In this document: positions 1 to 7,953 of the stretch, in pieces
Layout: every line of letters begins with the position of its first letter
Position numbering within the stretch: position 1 is the stretch's first letter
From: Athripsodes cinereus
Lineage: Eukaryota; Arthropoda; Insecta; Trichoptera; Leptoceridae
DNA: 64,000 nt
Direction of reading: 5' to 3'
Assembly: GCA_947579605.1 (NCBI GenBank)
Contig: OX388307.1
Location: 22,173,237 to 22,237,236, forward strand
Notes under the pieces: generated by a model
What the model saw: only the letters and a program-made list of their open reading frames with translations
Told to the model about the DNA's origin: nothing
The model's database searches: none
Position numbers and translations under genes: made by a program

Positions 1-486
1 AAACATTGTCAAGTGCCAATATTGGACACGGTAGAATATAACATTATCGTTATTTACTATTAGTATGGAATTTTGCCAGTAGGCGGAGCTAATGGTTGGT
101 ACATTTTATACTGTTTTTTGCTTTTCCTTATTCATGCCTACTACATTCTAAAAGTTGTTACTCCTTACGTAGAAAACATATGTAAGTTTTCTTTTCACAT
201 TACTTGAACACAATTAATCAATAGTGTTTTTATTTTATAATAGGTAAGTATTATCTTTAAATGAGATTTTAAAATATCGAATAAGAAGTGAAAGATGAAG
301 ATATCCTTTTTGACTGTCTAATTGAAAAATCTGAAATTGACTGCAATCGCACGAAATAGGGATGTAGTTAGGCGTTTTCATAAATAAAAAAAACATATTG
401 AGCCTTAGCCTTCGATAAGATAAAAAGACATCTAGATGAAAGATCTTACTGACAAAACAATTTATTATCTTTGGTTCAACAAATTG
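1..486. other. AT-rich non-coding DNA
   Basis: No coding signal, RNA gene or repeat was recognised here. The short open frame that begins near 436 belongs in part to the dispersed repeat starting at about 487 and has no coding character. Confidence 0.5.
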
Positions 487-729
487 TTCCGTGAAACACC
501 CGGTAAGGAAATGTTCTTACACTCTTTTCGAGCGTTCTTGATAAGGTGGCTGTTCGAAAAAATAAAGATATTTTACCTCTCAGCGATGACAATTACCACC
601 AATTTTGAATGTCTTATTTTTTTGTTGGCCCAGAAAGGATAGCTTGTTTATAACATGCAGCTGGTCTACTGGCTACCCCACTTGCGAGATATGCCGTGAA
701 CCCCACCAATAGTTGTATAGTAGTAGTAA
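487..729 (+). repeat. Dispersed retroposon, family A (degenerate copy)
   Basis: This roughly 240-bp segment matches the well-preserved copy at 57394-57652 along its length: the start (CCGTGaAaCACCCGGTAA), the middle (TGTTCGAAAAAA), the block CTGGCTACCCCACTTG and the TAG-repeat tail. It is clearly diverged. Similar 22-base segments lie at 443-464 and 737-758 and could be an old target duplication, though the left one sits about 20 bases outside the element start. Other copies are at 21233, 40321, 56345 and 61132. The family is short, ends in a trinucleotide tail and has no visible A/B box, so it is either a SINE or a constant-length LINE 3' end. Confidence 0.7.
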
Positions 730-934
730 CAAAAACCTTACTGACGAAACAGTTTTTTTCAGTGATACTCGCATCTTACTTAATTTTATATAAAAAATTA
801 CAATTTGAGAGTTATCATGAAAATTAATTGACATCTTATCATGAGTAATTTGAGCCTTATTTAAAAATAGAAAAATGCTAATTTTGGTTTGTGAGTACTT
901 ACCTACTATAAATTCAAACATTTCAAATAACAGT

Positions 935-2628
935 TGATGTGCCCGGTATAGTAGGTATTGTGCCGAAAAGTTATCATTAAAAATAATAATTGGTATTTAG
1001 AAAGTGGTACTGAAATACCGAAATAAACAATGCAGTTCATAAGAATTTAGAATAACCCAACATTAAAAATATCCCTGCACTTAAAATGTACCTACATTAA
1101 TAATGTATTGTTTACTAATCTTCGTACCTGTATTCAAAATATTATCATTGTTTATTTAAATTTGTACCTGCATAGCAACAGGGGTAATAAAGAGAATAAT
1201 ATCAACAAAAGATTAAGGCGCATTCATTATGTATCAACTTAAGGCGCATTCATCATGTATCAACTTAAGGCGCATTCATTATGTATCAAATTATTTTATG
1301 AAGATTCTAGAATGTCTGCGTATTGTAATTATTGAGTATCAGCTTGGTTGGATTTTTTATACCTACGCTTCGATCTATTGAGTTTTGATATCGATGATAT
1401 ATTTTGAATTATGTAAACGACTCTTTAGGTATGAATTTTAATTTTATTGTAACATACGTAGTTTGAATATTTAATTATCTACCTAAAGGGTTGTATTGTG
1501 ACATATGTAATAGAATAAGGTGTGTTATTTTGTGTTGTGCGAAAAGACGCTTTGATAAAGAACAGTGATAAAGGACACAAGAAATATTGTTTTAAATATA
1601 ATATCAGTGAAAGAGACGCTTTAATTATACATATGTGAATAATTATAAGTCAGTGCATTGGACGCTTAACAATATCAAACTTATTTGTAAATATTTATTT
1701 CATCATGTACATAATTCCTGGAATGCAGACAAGGGTGCAGGTGTAGTCGCAATACAATGGAACTTGCGGTGAGCGTGTATTGGTATTCAATTAGCCAATC
1801 ACGGCGCTGCACAGAGATGCATCACAGCGTAGGAGGGGTATATGACCAACCCCTCTCTACACCACTCAAGGAACAGCGGAGAAATGTCCTTGAAAGATCA
1901 GTTAGTCTCCATCAGCCATCAGTGGTGAACAGTCATCATCTGACCTTCAGAGAGACAAGTCGGTCTCTGGTCATTGGACTTCAGTCGAGTTGAGATATTC
2001 TCCTCCTGAAGCCATGATGTACCAACTCCGCACCTGTGTAGGCTGGTAATTGCCTCCAGGAGCCTCGGACGTGGGACTTCGCCCTCCCAGCACTGCGCCA
2101 AGGGGCGCTTTCTTCAACTTGTGTTGCCTCTAAGCATTTTCATGCTAGAGGCGCTCTCATCGTGGGATCCATTACAATTATCGCAAAGTGGAATTTAATT
2201 ATTTTAAAAGTGCTTCGTTTCCATTTTTATTGAAATAATAATCAAGTGTGTTTTTTTTTATATTGGGATAATTACGTGTGCACAGACAATACGGGGTAGT
2301 GAGTAAGGCGTAGTATTGTGTTGCTGGTTAAACTAATGTGTTTGTAATAGTGGTAAGATTTTTTTTTATTATTAATTAAATGTTTTTCTAAAATTTACAT
2401 TTGTTTTTTACACATTCGCCTATCTGTATACCTATAACTTGTCGTCTCTTATATAGCCTCACTATATATTTAATTGAGACCATTTTTTTTATTGTTTTAA
2501 CTCCTGGAGTGCTGTAAGTAGCCCAGTAGAGTCTCAGCCGCTGGCATTTTTGGCATAATATTTTATTTATTTTATCCTCAACCAAAACCATTCTTTCACC
2601 ATCTTTCTCTCACCCCCCCCCCATATCA
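935..2628 (+). repeat. 5' LTR of the Gag-only element
   Basis: A 1694-bp long terminal repeat, long for an element with a 2.3-kb interior. The first 800 bases are AT-rich and contain a three-unit tandem repeat (1213-1290). A GC-richer block (about 1735-2160) follows, then AT-rich sequence and a run of ten C just before the terminal ATATCA. Short open frames in the GC-richer block are repeated identically in the other LTR simply because the LTRs are near-identical; they show no coding character. I could not place the transcription start or a clear poly(A) signal. Confidence 0.88.
1213..1290 (+). repeat. Three 26-bp tandem units inside the LTR
   Basis: Three units with a 26-bp period start at 1213, 1239 and 1265, each beginning TTAAGGCGCATTCAT. 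They differ at one or two positions. The same array sits at 5247-5324 in the 3' LTR. It lies in the first fifth of the LTR, where U3 enhancers normally are, so it may be an enhancer array; this is inference. Confidence 0.85.
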
Positions 2629-2631
2629 TAT

Positions 2632-2654
2632 TGGCCCCCTGAACGTGGGGCTCG
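2632..2654 (+). promoter_or_regulatory. Primer binding site (tRNA-Lys-like) of the Gag-only element
   Basis: Three bases after the 5' LTR the sequence starts TGG, the complement of the CCA tail of a tRNA. It then contains AACGTGGGGCTCG, which fits the complement of the T-arm side of an animal tRNA-Lys(CUU). The stretch between the two parts is about two bases longer than a perfect match and has a substitution. First-strand DNA synthesis would start here. Assignment to tRNA-Lys is from memory of the tRNA 3' end. Confidence 0.6.
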
Positions 2655-2866
2655 TAGCGAAAAAATACACATCTGTGTATAATCGCTACAACGAATCCAT
2701 CCCTGAGATCTTCTTTTAATTTTTTAACTGTATTATTTGTGATATTGGAGGAGGGGATATTATTTTATTTCATATAATGAACTGACAAGTTATTTGTAAT
2801 GGCGAATGTGTATTGTTTTGACTTTTGGCTTTGTTTTATTGACATGTGTTTATTGTGTATTACGGT

Positions 2867-3934
2867 ATGATTCGATCGATGGATAAGGTGTCGGATATCA
2901 GATGCTATGTGCGCGAATTTTCGCTTTCGTTCGGAGGCTGGACTGATGAAGGCCCCGAACGGTTCCTCAAAGAATGCGAGGAACGCTGGAAGCTTGAGTG
3001 GGAAGATGAATTGCCAAGGGAGGCTGTGTATTGCTTGCGCGGCGACGCAAAGCGGTACTGGAAGTCTCTGGGGTTTCGGTATTGTCGATGGGGTGTATTC
3101 AAAGAAGTAATTTTGCGAAGGTTTGGTGTGGAAGGGCAGATAAATGCGATCTATAATGACCTGTTGACAGTGTGTCAAGGTCGGGATGAACTGGGGAGTG
3201 ATTTTGTTGACTGGAAGGTCAGGATAAACAATCGTTTAAAAGGGTATGGCCATGTATTATTTAAAGATGAAGGACCAGCAATGAGCGTATGGAAGCAAAT
3301 GACATCCTGGTATAGGACGAGGATTAATGGTCGGGAGTTAGTTAATCTTGAACATTTGCAAGAGTTGGTATGGCGCCTGGACTTTCCAGAATACACTCCG
3401 GAGGGACAATCTGAACCTGAGGTGATCACAGAGAGTTATCAGGTTGTGTTAGATAATCTTCCAGACATAGCATCTGTTCGCGATGAGGTTCGGTATGTAC
3501 CTAGCCAGGACGCTAGGGAGGAAATTATACCCGTAGAGGATGGGGTTACCCTCTCGGAGGAAGAGATAGATGAGGACACCGAACGGGAGGTACTCACACC
3601 TCCCTCTATTCACGAATGGGTTAAGTCTTTCGCGTGGGTGTTGAAATCAGTGTTGGCAATGCTGATCGTCGCGGGATTGATCGCGGAAAGCTGCATACGT
3701 TTGCTTGTATGTACAGCTATAATTATCTTGAGATTCGTGAATAGAAAAATATCGCGTCGCCGTAGAACAGCGTTGATATTGTTCAAAAAGATATATGCGT
3801 CCGTCAATCGAATCAAATACCAATGTTATGCTATCGATGATTATTTTTATAATTTGTTCATCGATATGGATTCTCGATGCCTGAAGTCAAGGAGAAAAAT
3901 TCAATCAAGCCAGATGGTCACATGTGTGTATTAA
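2867..3934 (+). CDS. Gag-like capsid protein with C-terminal hydrophobic region
   Basis: An intact 355-residue ORF and the only gene of the LTR element. It starts at ATG 2867; the frame is open a little further upstream (to about 2843) but has no earlier ATG. A second possible start is ATG 2879. Residues 21-90 resemble the retrotransposon Gag fold: an F-G-G start, a YCLRG-A-YW motif and W-FK-RRFG, in the order and spacing also seen in the Gag of the gypsy element in this window (FDG, YVLPEFLKDRA, W-IKALFYHRFEA). There is no CCHC zinc knuckle. An acidic linker (about 215-240) is followed by a hydrophobic stretch at about 255-292, long enough for two membrane passes or one long hairpin, then a basic cluster (KISRRRR) and a basic tail. 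A membrane-seeking C-terminus is unusual for Gag. No protease or pol follows. Membrane insertion is a prediction by eye. Confidence 0.75.
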   Translation: MIRSMDKVSDIRCYVREFSLSFGGWTDEGPERFLKECEERWKLEWEDELPREAVYCLRGDAKRYWKSLGFRYCRWGVFKEVILRRFGVEGQINAIYNDLLTVCQGRDELGSDFVDWKVRINNRLKGYGHVLFKDEGPAMSVWKQMTSWYRTRINGRELVNLEHLQELVWRLDFPEYTPEGQSEPEVITESYQVVLDNLPDIASVRDEVRYVPSQDAREEIIPVEDGVTLSEEEIDEDTEREVLTPPSIHEWVKSFAWVLKSVLAMLIVAGLIAESCIRLLVCTAIIILRFVNRKISRRRRTALILFKKIYASVNRIKYQCYAIDDYFYNLFIDMDSRCLKSRRKIQSSQMVTCVY

Positions 3935-4968
3935 TTGGATAAGGATTGACTTAGGCTTGTTATAGGAAAAATGTTTTTTGCTTAAATATTTTCAAATGGT
4001 TTGAATATTTTCCGTAAAAATATTTCTGGCGCCCAGTATAAATTAGGATGTGTAGATAGGTAGTTTTCACGTTTAAAATGTTTTTAATTACGTAGGTAGG
4101 TAGGTGCAACTTTTGTTTAATGCCTACGTGTGCATTATATTTTTTTTAATCGGTGCGGAATGTTTTAATATTTTTGAAAACGGAAAGAGAATTTGTTTGG
4201 TGTAACCAGCGAGTGTAATGTGAGGAAGAGCTATGTAGATGTTGGATGTGTGAATTATGAAAATATAATGTTGTTTTTCTGAAAAGGAGAGTTGTAATAG
4301 AGGAGAGAAATGCGTTGTGTGACAGAGATGTGTGAGGGATTCTCAGTTGGCACTGGGAGTTATTTGTAAGGAGAGGTATTCATTCTGCGTGTTTTGAAGA
4401 GAAAGTCTGCGTGTATGAGAAAGATAGTAATTCTGCGTGTATGAAGGATATGTTTTGTTTAGTATGGGATAAGCACAGAGGCGATGAGTGTTCCGCCCTG
4501 CTTAGTTCCTCAATGTATTTCGTCGTGAGGACAGTGAGGTCCATGTAAGTGAGTTTTGTGAGGGACAGTGAGGTCCGATGTTTGTGAAGAGTGATGAATG
4601 TGCAACTGAGAGAACCAGTCCCCAGTCTGCTGTCACAAAGCATGCTTGATGAAAAGTATGAAGAATGTAATGTTCGTTTCAGATGATGAGTCACATCTAC
4701 ATTGTTTTATTTTGGTCAAATACGAGATGTATGTTTGACAATGTATTTTTGTAATTCGAATTTAGCTGGTTTTAAAAGAAGTAAAGTAAGAAGAAATGCG
4801 TTGAAAATTTGTTTATTGTATTTTACTGAAATGTGTGTGCACCTACCTACTTGCTAATTGTTTAAATCTTATTGCTAGTCTCATTTATTTCTTTTATATT
4901 CGAAAGTTAATTGTGGGATATGTATTTTAAAGAATGGATAACTTTTCGACAAGGAATAGGTGGCGATT
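3935..4968 (+). other. 3' non-coding part of the Gag-only element, with purine tract
   Basis: About 1 kb between the gag stop and the 3' LTR. It has no ORF of note on the coding strand. Short imperfect repeats are visible: CTGCGTGT three times within 4387-4442, and GACAGTGAGGTCC twice (about 4530 and 4565). The last bases (4951-4966, AAGGAATAGGTGGCGA) are purine-rich with three interruptions and sit where the plus-strand primer (polypurine tract) should be. Confidence 0.6.
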
Positions 4969-5009
4969 TGATGTGCCCGGTATAGTAGGTATTGTGCCGA
5001 AAAGTTATC
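4937..5009 (+). repeat. 12-bp inverted repeat spanning the interior/3' LTR junction
   Basis: GATAACTTTTCG at 4937-4948 is the exact reverse complement of CGAAAAGTTATC at 4998-5009. The loop of 49 bases holds the purine tract and the first 29 bases of the 3' LTR. The right arm is part of the LTR and so also occurs at 964-975, but there it has no partner. RNA could therefore fold only at the 3' junction. Confidence 0.8.
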
Positions 5010-6662
5010 ATTAAAAATAATAATTGGTATTTAGAAAGTGGTACTGAAATACCGAAATAAACAATGCAGTTCATAAGAATTTAGAATAACCCAACATTAA
5101 AAATATCCCTGCACTTAAAATGTACCTACATTAATAATGTATTGTTTACTAATCTTCGTACCTGTATTCAAAATATTATCATTGTTTATTTAAATTTGTA
5201 CCTGCATAGCAACAGGGGTAATAAAGAGAATAATATCAACAAAAGATTAAGGCGCATTCATTATGTATCAACTTAAGGCGCATTCATCATGTATCAACTT
5301 AAGGCGCATTCATTATGTATCAAATTATTTTATGAAGATTCTAGAATGTCTGCGTATTGTAATTATTGAGTATCAGCTTGGTTGGATTTTTTATACCTAC
5401 GCTTCGATCTATTGAGTTTTGATATCGATGATATATTTTGAATTATGTAAACGACTCTTTAGGTATGAATTTTAATTTTATTGTAACATACGTAGTTTGA
5501 GTATTTAATTATCTACCTAAAGGGTTGTATTGTGACATATGTAATAGAATAAGGTGTGTTATTTTGTGTTGTGCGAAAAGACGCTTTGATAAAGAACAGT
5601 GATAAAGGACACAAGAAATATTGTTTTAAATATAATATCAGTGAAAGAGACGCTTTAATTATACATATGTGAATAATTATAAGTCAGTGCATTGGACGCT
5701 TAACAATATCAAACTTATTTGTAAATATTTATTTCATCATGTACATAATTCCTGGAATGCAGACAAGGGTGCAGGTGTAGTCGCAATACAATGGAACTTG
5801 CGGTGAGCGTGTATTGGTATTCAATTAGCCAATCACGGCGCTGCACAGAGATGCATCACAGCGTAGGAGGGGTATATGACCAACCCCTCTCTACACCACT
5901 CAAGGAACAGCGGAGAAATGTCCTTGAAAGATCAGTTAGTCTCCATCAGCCATCAGTGGTGAACAGTCATCATCTGACCTTCAGAGAGACAAGTCGGTCT
6001 CTGGTCATTGGACTTCAGTCGAGTTGAGATATTCTCCTCCTGAAGCCATGATGTACCAACTCCGCACCTGTGTAGGCTGGTAATTGCCTCCAGGAGCCTC
6101 GGACGTGGGACTTCGCCCTCCCAGCACTGCGCCAAGGGGCGCTTTCTTCAACTTGTGTTGCCTCTAAGCATTTTCATGCTAGAGGCGCTCTCATCGTGGG
6201 ATCCATTACAATTATCGCAAAGTGGAATTTAATTATTTTAAAAGTGCTTCGTTTCCATTTTTATTGAAATAATAATCAAGTGTGTTTTTTTTTATATTGG
6301 GATAATTACGTGTGCACAGACAATACGGGGTAGTGAGTAAGGCGTAGTATTGTGTTGCTGGTTAAACTAATGTGTTTGTAATAGTGGTAAGATTTTTTTT
6401 TATTATTAATTAAATGTTTTTCTAAAATTTACATTTGTTTTTTACACATTCGCCTATCTGTATACCTATAACTTGTCGTCTCTTATATAGCCTCACTATA
6501 TATTTAATTGAGACCATTTTTTTTATTGTTTTAACTCCTGGAGTGCTGTAAGTAGCCCAGTAGAGTCTCAGCCGCTGGCATTTTTGGCATAATATTTTAT
6601 TTATTTTATCCTCAACCAAAACCATTCTTTCACCATCTTTCTCTCACCCCCCCCCCATATCA
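4969..6662 (+). repeat. 3' LTR of the Gag-only element
   Basis: A 1694-bp copy of 935-2628 with no net length change. By eye I found a single mismatch (5501 G for 1467 A). It ends ATATCA and is followed by the CAGT target duplication at 6663-6666. Confidence 0.88.
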
Positions 6663-6666
6663 CAGT

Positions 6667-7697
6667 TATTCCTTTATTTCTGAGTAGGAACGGTTATAAT
6701 TTTTTTAGATAAAAAATTATGTCCATAGAAACCGTCTAATGTTTCACAATTGTGTGTTTTTCTCTTAAAAACTCTCTCTTATTTCCGAACGTTTATATTA
6801 TATCTAAGTGAGATTATATCATTAATTTGGGATAACACAACTAACCGGAATGGGATTTATAATATCCACTAACTGGCCCTGGGTTTCTAGGGGGTGGGAC
6901 TATGATATGGATGGTAAAAGTTAGATAATGAATATAAATCTGCTCGTTAATATGTAAGTGTGTATGTTAGTTTGTATGACTTTCATTTATATATAATATG
7001 GTGAGTTTTAATCCATTAGATTGGTCTGCAACGATTTTGGGTTTTCTTCTCCATTACTCCCTATTTTCAGGAAGTCTATTTAGTTCTGCATACGTATGTG
7101 TCACAGTTCATGTCCTTCTATAGTTGGTCCATATAGGTGTCTCTTGGTCGGATTTTTTCATCTATTGCACCGATATAACCTTACAAATACCAAATAGAGA
7201 AACAAATGCCTTTAATGAAAACGTTCAATCTTTGATCTTGTTCTTGGTAAATATAATATGATTCAGAGATTTTATGAATTCAATTTATTTAATAGATATC
7301 CCGTTGCTGGAGTATAAAACTTGGTTATAAGATAAAATTATACAAGATAATAAATGTTGCCATAGTTGTCTCTTGTTCTATTATAATTTTTTTTGTGCGA
7401 AAAAGTTTGTCCTCATTATAATACAATTCAATTAATTTATTTAATAGATATTTACTTAATTAAAAATTAATCATCATAATTTATATTTTTTTATATAATC
7501 ATATTAAGTGTTAGAGGCTATTCGATCTTCTCCTCTCTCATTTATGTATTACCAATAATTATCTGAAGGCATCCCTAAAAAAGTGTTTCCAACACAAATT
7601 ACTCGTACCACATGGAAAGGTGTAACCGAATAAAAAGTGATCCCCAAATCGTCGGCAGGTGATAAAAGCATTTTTTTATTTATTCACTTACCTTGGC
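6667..7697. other. Non-coding DNA up to the assembly gap
   Basis: AT-rich sequence without a recognisable gene or repeat. It ends at the run of N. The 5' part of the Penelope element, if complete, would begin in or just after the gap. Confidence 0.5.
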
Positions 7698-7897
7698 NNN
7701 NNNNNNNNNNNNNNNNNNNNNNNNNNNNNNNNNNNNNNNNNNNNNNNNNNNNNNNNNNNNNNNNNNNNNNNNNNNNNNNNNNNNNNNNNNNNNNNNNNNN
7801 NNNNNNNNNNNNNNNNNNNNNNNNNNNNNNNNNNNNNNNNNNNNNNNNNNNNNNNNNNNNNNNNNNNNNNNNNNNNNNNNNNNNNNNNNNNNNNNNN
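7698..7897. other. Assembly gap (200 N)
   Basis: Exactly 200 undetermined bases, probably a scaffolding gap of arbitrary length. Any open frame crossing it is an artefact. Confidence 0.97.
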
Positions 7898-7953
7898 GTG
7901 CTAGTCTAGCTAAAAATGTTTGTTACTATAAAAAACTGAAACTAAAAATAAGA

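Larger units (their letters stand above)
931..6666 (+). mobile_element. Non-autonomous, Gag-only LTR retrotransposon (complete, young)
   Basis: Two long direct repeats (935-2628 and 4969-6662, constant offset 4034) begin TGATGTGCCC and end ATATCA, the TG...CA form of LTRs. The 4-bp direct repeat CAGT flanks the whole unit (931-934 and 6663-6666), as expected for an integrase-made insertion. A tRNA-primed start site lies 3 bases inside the 5' LTR, and a purine-rich stretch (4951-4966) precedes the 3' LTR. The internal region is only 2340 bp and contains one ORF, a Gag-like protein. I found no protease, RT, RNase H or integrase. Only one LTR difference was seen (A1467 against G5501), so insertion is recent. 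The organisation matches the TR-GAG class described in plants. Movement must depend on enzymes supplied in trans. Confidence 0.88.

Noticed and set aside
1757..1993. 78-codon frame repeated at 5791-6027
   Set aside because: Identical only because it lies in the two LTRs; no coding character or start context.
2846..2866. Upstream start of the Gag-like ORF at 2846
   Set aside because: It is a GTG. The first in-frame ATG is at 2867.
2765..3178. 137-codon minus-strand frame opposite the Gag-like ORF
   Set aside because: Shadow of the real coding strand, with no motif.
4380..4694. 104-codon minus-strand frame in the Gag-only element
   Set aside because: Antisense to the element, S/T/H-rich low complexity, no domain. 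Best explained by the purine-rich sense strand.
7637..7953. Open frames through the N run, and extension of the Penelope ORF into the gap
   Set aside because: Translation of N has no meaning. The first ATG after the gap in the RT frame is 7954 and gives a family-typical length.
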